DNA of 64,000 nucleotides from Exiguobacterium sp. Helios (GCF_014524545.1 NZ_CP053557.1:1885501-1949500); one strand, 5' to 3'. Counted from the first letter of the stretch, positions 15,904-25,478 are shown. The notes: generated from the sequence alone by a model not told the origin. Numbers and translations are program-made.

Positions 15904-15915
15904 TGCTTGTTCTAA

Positions 15916-16449
15916 TCACACATTATCCAGTAAATCATGATGCACACGGGCAAGCGGCTGGAACAACAGCTTGTTAGTCCGGATTTGATCTTGCAATATC
16001 TTCGTTTCCTTCCATGCTGCCGCGTACTGGTCCTGACTGATCCCCCCTGTTTCCCGGGCCAACTCGAGTTCCTTCGCATCCAGCACAAAACATTCTCCGG
16101 ACGGCAATAATACGAGATCGAGCATTAAATCGTCCCAAAAAATCCCTGTCGTATCCCGTCCATGCCGAAGACAAATATCGATGTACGATTGAACAATCTG
16201 TCCGTGTGCATTGAACATCGTCGTGATGACGTGCTTCTGCCCTGCCGGAAACTGCTGGAGCCAGGAATAACCGTCGCCAGCAATCTGAATCTCCTGCCCG
16301 GAATAACGAACCGACAACGGGTCTGTCACCCGAATCATATCGAGCCGTGTCACATAACCCGTAAACGATGTTGTCTCAAGATAAAGCTCCCGGTAATCGC
16401 GTTTTACGATCCGCTTCCATGAAGATCGAGCGGCATATTTACGTTCCAC
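15916..16449 (-). CDS. DUF402-domain protein
   Basis: A 177-residue cytosolic protein. The C-terminal half shows the DUF402 pattern with YIDICLRHG, FWDDLMLDLVLLPSGECFVLDAKEL and further acidic residues that bind divalent metal in characterised members such as the NtdP nucleotidases. Sequence divergence from NtdP is large, so phosphohydrolase activity is only a possibility. Start is the ATG at 16449 with GGAGGGAGCC upstream. Confidence 0.75.
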   Translation of the reverse strand: MERKYAARSSWKRIVKRDYRELYLETTSFTGYVTRLDMIRVTDPLSVRYSGQEIQIAGDGYSWLQQFPAGQKHVITTMFNAHGQIVQSYIDICLRHGRDTTGIFWDDLMLDLVLLPSGECFVLDAKELELARETGGISQDQYAAAWKETKILQDQIRTNKLLFQPLARVHHDLLDNV

Positions 16450-16601
16450 AACGGCTCCCTCCTTCTTTTTTCCATCCTATCATTTCCGTATCGACTGTTC
16501 CTATTGATTTTTGTAAAAAAATCCCTCTTTTTTCTGGACGTTGTTCCTTCGGGAGCGGTAAGATGAACAAGCACATACTTAATGGAACTGGAGGCGTTGT
16601 T

Positions 16602-17351
16602 ATGTCGCATACTCCCCGAATTGCCCTTATCACCGGGGCAAGCCACCCCCGCGATATCGGCACAGCCATTTGCCGGAAGCTTGCGGCAGAAGGGATGACG
16701 ATTTGTTTTACATACTGGAAAGCGGATCGTAAATGGATCAACACGTTTCAAGCAGAACTGGCGGTAAACGGTGTCCGAAGCGAGGCGCTCGAAATCGACT
16801 TGTCGGCGCCGGATGCGGCAGAACGTGTGCTTGCGCATACGTGCTCGACTCTCGGCACCCCGTCCGTCCTGATCAACAATGCGGCACATTCGACACAAAC
16901 GGATCTCGCGACGCTTGACGCGACGGCACTCGATGCCCATTACGCCGTCAATGTACGGAGTACGCTTTTATTATCGACCTTGTTTGCCCGGGCTTTCGCA
17001 GAAGCCGGTTTGCAGGCCGGCCGGATCGTCAATTTGACGTCCGGCCAGGATCTTGGCGCGATGCCCGAAGAACTGGCCTATGCGGCAACGAAAGGGGCTG
17101 TCTCGTCTTTCACGACTTCCTTTGCGACAGCCGTCGCACCGCTCGGCATTACCGTCAATGCGCTTAATCCTGGACCGACCGATTCGACCTGGATGACGGA
17201 CGACATCCGGACGCACCTGATACCGCAGTTTCCGCTCGGACGGATCGGGACACCGGAGGACGCCGCGCGGACGATTGCGTTTCTCGTCAGTGCAGACGCC
17301 GCCTGGATCACCGGACAGGTCATCCATGCCGAAGGCGGATTCGCACGGTAA
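16602..17351 (+). CDS. short-chain dehydrogenase/reductase
   Basis: A 249-residue SDR. The nucleotide-binding ALITGASHPRDIGTAI (a longer loop than the usual TGxxxGIG), INNAAHST, and active-site YAATKGA (Tyr and Lys) with upstream LTSG are present; the C-terminus GQVIHAEGG is typical of the FabG-like classical SDRs. Substrate unknown. The in-frame extension upstream of 16602 lacks SDR sequence; ATG at 16602 has CTGGAGGC in front. A Nudix gene follows after 44 nt. Confidence 0.88.
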   Translation: MSHTPRIALITGASHPRDIGTAICRKLAAEGMTICFTYWKADRKWINTFQAELAVNGVRSEALEIDLSAPDAAERVLAHTCSTLGTPSVLINNAAHSTQTDLATLDATALDAHYAVNVRSTLLLSTLFARAFAEAGLQAGRIVNLTSGQDLGAMPEELAYAATKGAVSSFTTSFATAVAPLGITVNALNPGPTDSTWMTDDIRTHLIPQFPLGRIGTPEDAARTIAFLVSADAAWITGQVIHAEGGFAR

Positions 17352-17395
17352 ACATCCATATTGTCAAAACGATGAAAAAGAAAGGATTGATTTAA

Positions 17396-17866
17396 ATGGG
17401 ATACATCTCAGAATTACGGCAACTCATCGGCAGTCGTCCAATCATCAGTGTCGGTGCTACCATCCTTGTGACAAATGACCAGCAGGAAGTTTTGTTCCAA
17501 CACCGGTCCGATACGCTTGACTGGGGACTGCCTGGCGGATCGATGGAACTCGGCGAAACGCTCGAAGAAGTCGCCATCCGTGAACTGCAGGAAGAGACTG
17601 GATTACAGACAAGCGAACTGGAACTGATCGGCGTCTTTTCCGGTCCCCGCTTTTACTACCAGTATCCGAACGGCGATGAAGTGCATGGCGTCATTCATCT
17701 CTATCATGCGAAAAACGTCACGGGGACACTTGCGATGCTTGACGGAGAAAGTCTTGACCTGGCCTACTTTAGTCAAGCGACGTTACCGGAAAGCATTGAA
17801 AGTCGGGCCAACGAACTGATGCAGCAACTGGGAGATTCCTTTTGGACACTCGGAAGTTCGTTTTAA
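17396..17866 (+). CDS. Nudix hydrolase
   Basis: A 156-residue Nudix protein. The full Nudix box runs from GGSMELGETLEEVAIRELQEETGL (residues about 47-70), preserving Gly, the REUxEE core and flanking Glu residues. These enzymes cleave nucleoside diphosphates linked to another moiety; the substrate is unknown. AAAGGATTGATT precedes the ATG. Transcribed with the SDR gene and ended by a strong bidirectional terminator. Confidence 0.9.
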   Translation: MGYISELRQLIGSRPIISVGATILVTNDQQEVLFQHRSDTLDWGLPGGSMELGETLEEVAIRELQEETGLQTSELELIGVFSGPRFYYQYPNGDEVHGVIHLYHAKNVTGTLAMLDGESLDLAYFSQATLPESIESRANELMQQLGDSFWTLGSSF

Positions 17867-17886
17867 TTTTTTTCCCTCCAAACGAC

Positions 17887-17939
17887 AACGAGATCTACGC
17901 TTTGGTCCAGATGACGGACTGAAGGTAGATCTCGTTTTT
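17887..17939. terminator. bidirectional terminator between Nudix and cupin genes
   Basis: AACGAGATCTAC (17887-17898) and GTAGATCTCGTT (17925-17936) form a perfect 12-bp stem followed by TTTT. Confidence 0.85.
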
Positions 17940-17942
17940 CAT

Positions 17943-18353
17943 TTATTTCTTCAGCAAGTTATATTCCCGTTCCGAAACCGGCTCCAGCCAGTCCGGAGTC
18001 CCTGCCGTGATAGTCAGGTGCGAAAACCAGCTGTCTGACGTCGCGCCATGCCAGTGCTTGACGCCGTCATATGTGACGACCGTATCTCCGCTTCGCAACA
18101 GACGGGCCGGTTTGCCCATCTCCTGATACCACCCTTCCCCATCTGTCACGAGTAGGATTTGATATCCGCCCCGATGGATATGCCAATGGTTGCGACAGCC
18201 CGGTTCGAATGTCACCTGACCGACTGAAATTTCGAGCGATGAATCATTGACTAACGGATGGAGGTAACTTTGTCCCGTGAAATACGCTTCAAAGGCTTCA
18301 TTTTTTTCTCCCCGTTGAAAAGGATGTTCTACAGGTGTCTTCGATTTTGTCAT
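17943..18353 (-). CDS. cupin-domain protein
   Basis: A 136-residue single cupin. The two motifs are GCRNHWHIHRGGYQILLVTDGEGW (His residues for metal) and GDTVVTYDGVKHWHGA. It belongs to the group of small cupins found beside oxidoreductases and carboxymuconolactone-decarboxylase genes. The ATG overlaps the stop of the lipoprotein gene by 4 nt. It is the last gene of the SDR-acetyltransferase-lipoprotein-cupin operon. Confidence 0.88.
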   Translation of the reverse strand: MTKSKTPVEHPFQRGEKNEAFEAYFTGQSYLHPLVNDSSLEISVGQVTFEPGCRNHWHIHRGGYQILLVTDGEGWYQEMGKPARLLRSGDTVVTYDGVKHWHGATSDSWFSHLTITAGTPDWLEPVSEREYNLLKK

Positions 18354-18820
18354 AGTTGTCTTCCCTCTCCTTCATACCATTGCACGGAAACAGACTGGTT
18401 TCCGAACGACGCCTGGATTTCCTGAAAACGACTGATTTTTCCAATCCGTGTATACGGAACAATCGGTTCAGCCGCTTGATAAAAAATCACCAGGCAGTTA
18501 TTTTGATACAGTAGCACGTCTCCGGCTTCAATCGTCTGAATCGGTTGGGGATTCGCCGGAAACGACTTATCGAAATAATAGTATTTCTCATTCTGGTGTA
18601 AATCATCCATCTGAATTGTAAACGGCATTTCCGCAAGTATAGCTTTTACCGTCGCGTTATCTTCCAGTTGTACGGAAGCAACCTGACCGTTGACGTTGAT
18701 GTTCATCGTATCGCTCTCCTTGATTTCTTGTTTGACTTCGGTTGAAACCGAAACTGACGGACCGCAACCTGAAAGTCCGAGCGAGAGGAGAACGATGACA
18801 GTCCCGACTCGACGCTTCAT
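18350..18820 (-). CDS. lipoprotein with cyclophilin-like domain
   Basis: A signal peptide with lipobox LSGC (Cys about residue 19) predicts an outer-surface lipoprotein. Residues about 38-150 fit the cyclophilin-like fold family found in redox-linked operons, with MNINVNGQVASVQLEDNATV, KYYYFDKSFPANPQPIQTI and GDVLLYQNNCLVIFY. Peptidyl-prolyl isomerase activity is not expected. ATG at 18820 follows CGGAGGACTGAC. It is tightly packed between acetyltransferase (1 nt) and cupin genes. Confidence 0.82.
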   Translation of the reverse strand: MKRRVGTVIVLLSLGLSGCGPSVSVSTEVKQEIKESDTMNINVNGQVASVQLEDNATVKAILAEMPFTIQMDDLHQNEKYYYFDKSFPANPQPIQTIEAGDVLLYQNNCLVIFYQAAEPIVPYTRIGKISRFQEIQASFGNQSVSVQWYEGEGRQL

Positions 18821-18821
18821 G

Positions 18822-19403
18822 TCAGTCCTCCGATTCATCGATATAACGGATGATTCGCGCCGGAGTGCCGGCGACAATCGCCAAGTCCGGTACATCTGTT
18901 GTCACGGTCGCATTTGCTGCGACAATCGCATGTTTACCGACGGTCACGCCCGGCAGAATCGTTGCCCCTGCTCCGATCCAGGCATTTCGTTTCAGGTGAA
19001 TCGGTTTCACCGACAGCCCCCGCCGTTTCGACGGACTGACCGGATGATTGACGGTCAACAACTTGGCAAACGGACCGATCAGCACATGATCATCAATTTG
19101 AATCGAACCGAGATCCGTCAACATGACTCCGCGGTTGATGAAGATGTCTTTCCCAAGTGAGATATGCCGTCCAAAGTCTGTATAAAACGGGGGTAAGACG
19201 ACAACACTCTCATCCACCGGCTGACCGATCAGCTCGCCCAGCGTCTCGCGAAACTCGGCCGGAGACAACAGGTGCTGATTCAACCGGTGGAGCAGTCGTT
19301 CCCCGTCCCGCTGTACGGCATGAATTTGCTCGAATACGGCATCGTGTGACTCGACCAGCCGATTTTCGATTTGATGGTAGATCGATGAATGCTCCATCCG
19401 CAT
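18822..19403 (-). CDS. sugar O-acetyltransferase, hexapeptide-repeat type
   Basis: A 193-residue left-handed beta-helix acetyltransferase of the maltose/galactoside family. The C-terminal half carries hexapeptide repeats (ISLGKDIFINRG, ITIDDHVLIGPFAKLLTVNH, NAWIGAGATILPGVTVGKHAIVAANATVT) and the motif TPARII. It acetylates a sugar or other acceptor from acetyl-CoA. The ATG shares its A with the upstream SDR stop (TGATG), so I start it at 19403. Confidence 0.85.
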   Translation of the reverse strand: MRMEHSSIYHQIENRLVESHDAVFEQIHAVQRDGERLLHRLNQHLLSPAEFRETLGELIGQPVDESVVVLPPFYTDFGRHISLGKDIFINRGVMLTDLGSIQIDDHVLIGPFAKLLTVNHPVSPSKRRGLSVKPIHLKRNAWIGAGATILPGVTVGKHAIVAANATVTTDVPDLAIVAGTPARIIRYIDESED

Positions 19404-20140
19404 CACACTTGTTGTTGCGTCGGACGGATGATTAAGTTGCTGATTGAGACACGGTCCGGTGTATCGATGGCATACAGGACGGCTTGGGCGACATCTTCGC
19501 TCGTCAATCCCCACTCTTGTTGCGCTTGACGCAGTGACTCGCCTGTTGCTTGATCTCTGATCGTCGTATACAATTCCGTCTGCACGGCTCCCGGTGAAAT
19601 GATTGTCGATTTGACATTATTTTCGCATTGCTCCTGACGTAATCCTTCCATAATTGCCCGGACGGCAAACTTCGTCCCGCAATAGACGGCGGATTCCGGA
19701 TAGACGACATGTCCCGCAACCGAATCTGTCGCAATGATATGACCGGACTGTTGCTGTTCCATGATTGGCAGTGTCGCGGTAATTCCGTTCAAGACGCCCA
19801 TCACGTTGATGTCGAGCATGTTTTTCCAGTCCTCCCGGTGTCCGGCCGCAAGCGGAGCGGTCGGCATGATGCCGGCATTGTTGAAGAGAACATCAATCCG
19901 TCCGTAGACGGCTTTTGCTTCCTCGACGACGGCTTCAACCTGATCGAATCGGGTGACGTCGGCCTGTTTGATTTGAATATACGCTTCAGGATAGGCTTCC
20001 TGAATGACTTGTAACCGCTCGATTCGACGGGCGGCGAGCATTAATTTGGCTCCGCGTGACGCGAGCAGTCGTGCCGTCGCTTCGCCGATTCCGCTTGACG
20101 CGCCCATGATGACGATGACTTTATCCAGTGGTGTGTTCAT
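19403..20140 (-). CDS. short-chain dehydrogenase/reductase
   Basis: A 245-residue classical SDR with nucleotide motif VIVIMGASSGIGEATA, NNAG, and catalytic YCGTKFA. The C-terminal sequence resembles the group often called clavaldehyde-like or YdfG-like dehydrogenases. AAGAGGAGGAATACAA precedes the ATG. It is first in the operon, divergent from the LysR gene 112 nt away, which implies control by that regulator. Confidence 0.9.
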   Translation of the reverse strand: MNTPLDKVIVIMGASSGIGEATARLLASRGAKLMLAARRIERLQVIQEAYPEAYIQIKQADVTRFDQVEAVVEEAKAVYGRIDVLFNNAGIMPTAPLAAGHREDWKNMLDINVMGVLNGITATLPIMEQQQSGHIIATDSVAGHVVYPESAVYCGTKFAVRAIMEGLRQEQCENNVKSTIISPGAVQTELYTTIRDQATGESLRQAQQEWGLTSEDVAQAVLYAIDTPDRVSISNLIIRPTQQQV

Positions 20141-20252
20141 TTGTATTCCTCCTCTTAGTTGTTGCTTGTCTACAAGGTTACGAGTATTCACCTTTCATGT
20201 CTAATGCTAATATGAAATCATTATCCATAACTAAAACGCATAGGAGGACGTC

Positions 20253-21137
20253 ATGGAAATTCAACAATTACGTTATTTTTTGGCAGTCGTCGAGGAAAAA
20301 AACATCACCCGGGCGGCCCGGATTCTCCGGATTTCCCAGCCCGCACTGTCCCGTCAACTCCAACGGTTAGAAGACGAATTGGCCGGTCCGTTGTTCGACC
20401 GGACTCCGGGAGGCATCGTCCTGACGGAAAGCGGGTACTATTTGGCGGAACGGGCGCGCGAACTTGTGACGCTGGCCGATAAAATCGTTATCAATCTTGT
20501 GACCGAGGAAACGTTGCGTGGCGAACTTTATATCGGCGGCGGTGAAACGGAAAGTCTGTTGCCGGTCATCCGGTCATTCAAACAAATGCAATCACAGCAT
20601 CCGGACGTCACGATTCGGATTCACAGCGGGAACGGTCAGGATATTCTGGAAAAGCTCGATAAAGGAATTCTGGATTTCGGACTGGTCATTGAACCGTTTG
20701 ACGTCAAGGCCTATCATTACCTGAAACTGAATCAGCCTGATCAATGGGGGATTTTGACACGGCGCGATCATCCGCTCGGGCAACAGGCGACGGTAACGGC
20801 AGACGATTTACGGGACCTCCCGTTAATCGTTTCGGAACAACTCCAAGGAAATCGGACGTTCGCGGAACGGACCGGTTTGGACTGGGACACGGTCCATATC
20901 GTCGGAACATACAACCTGCTGTTCAACGCTTCGCTCCTCGTCAAGGAAGGAGTCGGTCATGCTTTGTGTCTCGACCGCATCGTCAATACAAGCGGAAGTG
21001 AACTCATCTTCGTCCCGCTGACGCCGTCGCTCACCGCCAACACCTACTTGATTTGGAAAAAGCAAGCGGTCTTGTCGCGTCCGGCTAAAACACTGCTCGA
21101 ATGGATGAGTTGTCCGCAAGAGGACACCGCCTTTTAA
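20253..21137 (+). CDS. LysR-family regulator of the divergent SDR operon
   Basis: A 294-residue LysR protein. The N-terminal helix-turn-helix reads MEIQQLRYFLAVVEEKNITR with RILRISQPALSRQLQRLEDE; the rest is a two-lobe effector domain. GGAGGACGTC precedes the ATG. Divergence from an SDR operon suggests it activates that operon and represses itself; the inducer is unknown. The 112-nt gap should hold its T-N11-A binding sites, but I could not single out a clear one. A terminator follows. Confidence 0.9.
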   Translation: MEIQQLRYFLAVVEEKNITRAARILRISQPALSRQLQRLEDELAGPLFDRTPGGIVLTESGYYLAERARELVTLADKIVINLVTEETLRGELYIGGGETESLLPVIRSFKQMQSQHPDVTIRIHSGNGQDILEKLDKGILDFGLVIEPFDVKAYHYLKLNQPDQWGILTRRDHPLGQQATVTADDLRDLPLIVSEQLQGNRTFAERTGLDWDTVHIVGTYNLLFNASLLVKEGVGHALCLDRIVNTSGSELIFVPLTPSLTANTYLIWKKQAVLSRPAKTLLEWMSCPQEDTAF

Positions 21138-21148
21138 CGGCCATACCA

Positions 21149-21197
21149 AAAAACGACTTTTCGGACAGAAGTTATTTCTGTCTGAAAAGCCGTTTTT
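21149..21197. terminator. bidirectional terminator between lysR and ganA
   Basis: A long imperfect stem: AAAAACG...CTTTTC...GACAGAA pairs with TTCTGTC...GAAAAG...CGTTTTT. Confidence 0.85.
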
Positions 21198-21205
21198 GAT
21201 TACAT

Positions 21206-23266
21206 TCATATTTGATCGCGATTCTTCCGTTCAACGATCTTGACTTCATAGGGGGCAAGTATCAACTGACTGCTGATCTCCGTTTGTGTCGCAGATTCCA
21301 GCAACGGCTCGAACAGTTCAATCGATTGCTCGATTTCGGAAAAGTTCAGGATGAATCCGTAATCTTTCTCCTGACCGCGACGTACTTGAACGGATACTTC
21401 CGCACGGTGCGATGTCGCGAGCGGTGCCTCGATCCGTAAACGGTCCGTCAGTAATGTATACAGGTCACGCTGGAAGGCAGCCTCGAGTCGCCCGCCGATA
21501 TACCAGGCCTCTCCTTGTCCCAGCCGATGTTTCGTCACAGCCGGCGTCTGTCGATAAAAGTCGTCCGTATAGCGGCCGACGACCTCCGCTTCGTCGACCT
21601 GAATGACCGTCGCATACTCCTGCAGTTCATACTGTTTCCCGTTGAACATCACGTGATTGCGGTCGCTCGGATACAACGTGTCCGTCTCCGCCGGTGTCAG
21701 CCCAAAGATTGTCTGCAGTTCTTCCGGCCATCCGGTGTACGCCAAATCATGCTCATCGACGAGACCCGTCATGTACGTCGTGACTAACGTCCCACCCTGT
21801 TCGACAAAACGCTGCAACCTCTCCAGGATCGTCGCACTGACTAAATACAGCATCGGCACGATCAACAGTTTGTAAGCATCAAACGGCTGTTCCTTCGTGA
21901 TGACATCGACGGGAATATCCTGCTCGTAAAAAAAGCGGTAGTGTTCCTGAAGGGTTTGCGGATACTGTTTCGTGTCGTTTGCGAACCCTTGGGCATCATT
22001 TAAGGCCCAGTTGTTTTCCCAGTCGTAAAGAATCCCGACCTCTGCCGGACGCGTCGTTCCGACGACGGCATCCAGTTGCTCGAGGGTCCGTCCGACTTGG
22101 GCGACTTCTTGAAAGACACGGTTCTGCTCCGACCGGTCATGATCGACGACCGCCCCGTGGAACTTTTCTGATGATCCGCGGGATTTGCGCCACTGGAAAT
22201 AAAGGACACTGTCGGAACCGTGGGCAATCATTTGCAGCGAGGACAACAGGTGCATGCCTGGACGTTTCGCTTTATTGACAGGATGCCAGTTGACGGCACT
22301 CGGCGTCGATTCCATCAAGAGAAACGGTTGCTGTTTTAAACTTCGGAACAAGTCATTGATGAACCCGACCTTCAGCGCTAAGTTGGCTGTTGTTTCCCAG
22401 TCATTGTGCCAGGTCGGATAGGCATCCCAACTGACGACATCGACGTGTTTGGCAAATCGACTGTAGTCGAGGGCCTGAAAAGGAATCAAGTCCTCTGTAT
22501 CCGCCATGAAGTTGGTCGTAATCGGAAGTGCCGGCGTCAATTCGCGCAAGGGGACGCTTTCCTGTTCAAAAAAGGAAATCGTTTGATCCGTCACAAAGCG
22601 TTTCCAGTCCAGATTCAAGCCATGGACCATACTTTCACCGATCGGCGACGGCGATTCAATTTGCGACCAGTCGTCAAATGTATGGCTCCAAAAGGCACTC
22701 CACCACGAGGCATTCAACGCTTCGAGCGTCTCATACTTCACTTTCAGCCAGTCCCGAAAGGCTTCCTGGCAGAGCGGACAATGGCAGTCGCCCCCGTATT
22801 CATTTGAAACATGCCACATCAAAAGCGCCGGATGATTTCCGTACCGTTCGGCCAACAAACGGTTTATTTGCTGCGTTTTCTTTCGATACACGGGTGATGT
22901 CAGACAGTGATTATGACGACCGCCATGGAGCTGTTTGACACGCCTTTCATCGACACGCAGGACTTCCGGATAAGCTTGAGACAACCAGGCCGGACGCGCA
23001 CCGCTTGGTGTTGCCAAGATGACCCGGCCCCCGTTCGCATCAATATCGTCGATGATCTGATCGAGCCACTCGAACGTGAACTGATTTTCGGTCGGTTCGA
23101 GCGCACTCCAGGCAAAGATACCAACCGAGTACGTATTCGTGTGCGCGAGACGCATCAACCGTAAATCGTCCTGCAAGACGTCCGGGACATCGAGCCACTG
23201 ATCCGGATTATAGTCCCCGCCATGCAACAGATGCCTGGCCTTTGATGTATAGATTTTTCGTCCCAT
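21206..23266 (-). CDS. ganA: GH42 beta-galactosidase
   Basis: A 686-residue glycoside hydrolase family 42 enzyme that releases galactose from galacto-oligosaccharides. It has an N-terminal TIM barrel with acid/base Glu in HVSNEYGGDCHC (about residue 155), nucleophile Glu in LLMESTPSAVNW (about 318), and the zinc cysteine cluster CHCPLCQ plus NHCLTS. No signal peptide, so it acts on imported oligosaccharide. The ATG at 23266 has AGGGAGAG upstream. It is the last gene of the ganSPQA transcription unit. Confidence 0.93.
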   Translation of the reverse strand: MGRKIYTSKARHLLHGGDYNPDQWLDVPDVLQDDLRLMRLAHTNTYSVGIFAWSALEPTENQFTFEWLDQIIDDIDANGGRVILATPSGARPAWLSQAYPEVLRVDERRVKQLHGGRHNHCLTSPVYRKKTQQINRLLAERYGNHPALLMWHVSNEYGGDCHCPLCQEAFRDWLKVKYETLEALNASWWSAFWSHTFDDWSQIESPSPIGESMVHGLNLDWKRFVTDQTISFFEQESVPLRELTPALPITTNFMADTEDLIPFQALDYSRFAKHVDVVSWDAYPTWHNDWETTANLALKVGFINDLFRSLKQQPFLLMESTPSAVNWHPVNKAKRPGMHLLSSLQMIAHGSDSVLYFQWRKSRGSSEKFHGAVVDHDRSEQNRVFQEVAQVGRTLEQLDAVVGTTRPAEVGILYDWENNWALNDAQGFANDTKQYPQTLQEHYRFFYEQDIPVDVITKEQPFDAYKLLIVPMLYLVSATILERLQRFVEQGGTLVTTYMTGLVDEHDLAYTGWPEELQTIFGLTPAETDTLYPSDRNHVMFNGKQYELQEYATVIQVDEAEVVGRYTDDFYRQTPAVTKHRLGQGEAWYIGGRLEAAFQRDLYTLLTDRLRIEAPLATSHRAEVSVQVRRGQEKDYGFILNFSEIEQSIELFEPLLESATQTEISSQLILAPYEVKIVERKNRDQI

Positions 23267-23310
23267 TATTAAACTCTCCCTCACTCACCAATTTAGCTGT
23301 TCTTTCTCTC

Positions 23311-24159
23311 TTACCCTTTTGTTCCCCCGGCCGTCAGTCCGGACACAAAATGTTTTTGCAGCAGGACAAACAGAACCGCGACCGGGATGCTGATCAAAAT
23401 CGCTCCGGCAGCAAACGTCGTATAGCTCGCTCCCATCGCTTCGTTGACAAGATTAAACAGTCCAATCGGCAACGTATACGCTTCCTGCGTCCGTAAAATT
23501 GTCGAAGCCAGCACAAAATCCCCGAGTGGTCCCGTAAATCCATTCATCGCGACCACGGCAAGCATCGGACGACAGAGCGGTAAAATAATTTGGATGAAAA
23601 TCCGGGTATGACCGGCGCCGTCGAGTTTGGCACTTTCATCGAGATCGACCGGAATTGAATCCATATATCCTTTCATCAAGTAGGTATTCATCGGAATTTG
23701 CCCGCCGATATATAACAGAATCAGCAGCCAATGACTATTCATCATGCCAAGTAGCTGGGCCAGCACGAACAGGGCAATCAAGGCTGAAAACTGCGGAATC
23801 ATCTGTAACAGCAAGAACAACGTCAAGGCTTGCTGGCGTCCTTTGAAGCGAAACCTTGAAAAAGCATAGGCTGTAAAAGAAACACTGACAACCGTCCCGA
23901 GCATCGTAAAGAGACTGATTTTCAAAGAATTCATATACCAATGACCGTATTGCAGACTTTCTTTTCCGGCAAATAATTCCCGGTAATGATCAAGTGTTGG
24001 ATTTTTCGGAATGATCGATGTGCTGACTAAACTGTTGCCCGGATTAAAGCTCGCACCAATCGTCCACAGGAGGGGATAGATGATGCAGGTCGCAACGAAC
24101 AGCAGAATCAAATAGGTCAGCGTCAGACGAACCGTCCGTGTCTTGTTTCCAGTCGCCAT
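23311..24159 (-). CDS. ganQ: galacto-oligosaccharide ABC permease, MalG type
   Basis: A permease with six predicted helices and the EAA motif in MDSIPVDLDESAKLDGAGHTRIFIQIILPLCRP, the MalK-contact loop of MalG-type subunits. It forms the channel with GanP. Two starts are possible: GTG at 24168 overlapping the ganP stop (GTGA) or ATG at 24159 with AAGGAAGGAG at 10 nt; I prefer the ATG. No ATPase gene is present; a shared MsmX-type ATPase elsewhere is expected. Confidence 0.9.
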   Translation of the reverse strand: MATGNKTRTVRLTLTYLILLFVATCIIYPLLWTIGASFNPGNSLVSTSIIPKNPTLDHYRELFAGKESLQYGHWYMNSLKISLFTMLGTVVSVSFTAYAFSRFRFKGRQQALTLFLLLQMIPQFSALIALFVLAQLLGMMNSHWLLILLYIGGQIPMNTYLMKGYMDSIPVDLDESAKLDGAGHTRIFIQIILPLCRPMLAVVAMNGFTGPLGDFVLASTILRTQEAYTLPIGLFNLVNEAMGASYTTFAAGAILISIPVAVLFVLLQKHFVSGLTAGGTKG

Positions 24160-24164
24160 CCCGA

Positions 24165-25421
24165 TCACGCTCCTTCCTTAAAGGCGTTCGTACGTCTAAA
24201 CTGCCATAACGCAATCGCGATGACAAAAATCGACAGTAAGATTGTCAAGGCGGCCGCTAACGCATATTGACCGGACTGCATCGTCAATTTATATATCCAG
24301 GAGACGAGAATATCCGTTCCGCCGGCATTGGAACCGGGTACGGACGGTCCGCCCCCGTTAAAGAGATAGATGATATTAAAGTTATTGAAATTAAACGTGA
24401 ACTGGGTAATGATGATCGGCGACATTGCAATCAGTACCATCGGCATCGTAATATGTCGAAACTTCGCAAACATCGACGCCCCGTCAATCGTTGCTGCTTC
24501 GTATAAATCATCCGGAATTGATTGCAGGACACCTGTCGTCACTAAAAAGACGTACGGGAATCCGAGCCATCCCTGCATAAAAACGAGGGCAACACGTGTC
24601 CACTTCTCATCCGTTAACCACGGGACCGGATCAAGACCGAACAGAGACAAGATGTCCAGATTGATGGCACCGAAGCTGTCATTAAAGAGTCCGGCAAAGA
24701 CAAGAATCGTCACAAAACCAGGAACCGCCCACGGCAAGACGAAAATCGTCCGAATGACACGTTTGAACTGGACCTCTTTTTGATTGACGAGTACTGCTAA
24801 AAAAATACCGAGCGACACTTGTAAGGTCGAGGCGACTAAGGTCCAGACAATTGTCCAAGACAACACATCAAAGAACGTCGACCGCCAAATATCAACTGTG
24901 AAGATTTGAGCAAAGGTAGAAAATCCGACCCAATCCGCCAGTTTGGCAGGCGGGGAATGGTACAAATCATAATTCGTGAACGCCAAGGCGAAACTGAACA
25001 AAATGGGAAAGATTACGGCAAAGATCAATAGAAACAACGAAGGTCCGCTGACTAAATAGGGATAACCCTGATCCATTAAATTCCGATAATCCGACCACAA
25101 AGAATCCGGTCGGACGCCTTGGTCACGTTTTTGCCCATTGCGGTAGGCGTCCCGTAAATTAAATACATACAGACCGATCCCAAATAACAGGACGATGATC
25201 GCGATGATGCCTTGTGCCAACAAAAAAATCGAGTTGTCGCGGGGTACTTCTGTTCCGAGCGTCACGATTCCCCATAGCCCCATGTTGAGCAGATCGGCGA
25301 ACGCTATCCAAAAGGCAATGCTGACTGCGAGCAAGAGTCCGCCTTTCATCCATTGCCGGTGATACAATTGGCCAAGTCCTGGAATGATTGATAACATCAA
25401 TCCAATTTTCCGGTGTTGCAC
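24165..25421 (-). CDS. ganP: galacto-oligosaccharide ABC permease, MalF type
   Basis: A 418-residue permease with two extra N-terminal helices in a TM2/cysteine-free domain followed by the six-helix MalF core and the EAA motif SIPDDLYEAATIDGASMFAKFRHITMP. GTG at 25421 has AAAGAGGTG upstream; an in-frame GTG at 25430 is within that binding site. It lies 57 nt after ganS and overlaps ganQ. Confidence 0.9.
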   Translation of the reverse strand: MQHRKIGLMLSIIPGLGQLYHRQWMKGGLLLAVSIAFWIAFADLLNMGLWGIVTLGTEVPRDNSIFLLAQGIIAIIVLLFGIGLYVFNLRDAYRNGQKRDQGVRPDSLWSDYRNLMDQGYPYLVSGPSLFLLIFAVIFPILFSFALAFTNYDLYHSPPAKLADWVGFSTFAQIFTVDIWRSTFFDVLSWTIVWTLVASTLQVSLGIFLAVLVNQKEVQFKRVIRTIFVLPWAVPGFVTILVFAGLFNDSFGAINLDILSLFGLDPVPWLTDEKWTRVALVFMQGWLGFPYVFLVTTGVLQSIPDDLYEAATIDGASMFAKFRHITMPMVLIAMSPIIITQFTFNFNNFNIIYLFNGGGPSVPGSNAGGTDILVSWIYKLTMQSGQYALAAALTILLSIFVIAIALWQFRRTNAFKEGA

Positions 25422-25478
25422 GTCCTTCACCTCTTTACTAGAATCTCCGACTGTCAGGCATTGTCATATTAAACACGG

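Noticed and set aside
16368-16601. N-terminal extension of the SDR at 16602
   Set aside because: The added 78 residues overlap the divergent DUF402 start region and carry no SDR sequence, while 16602 has GGAGG.
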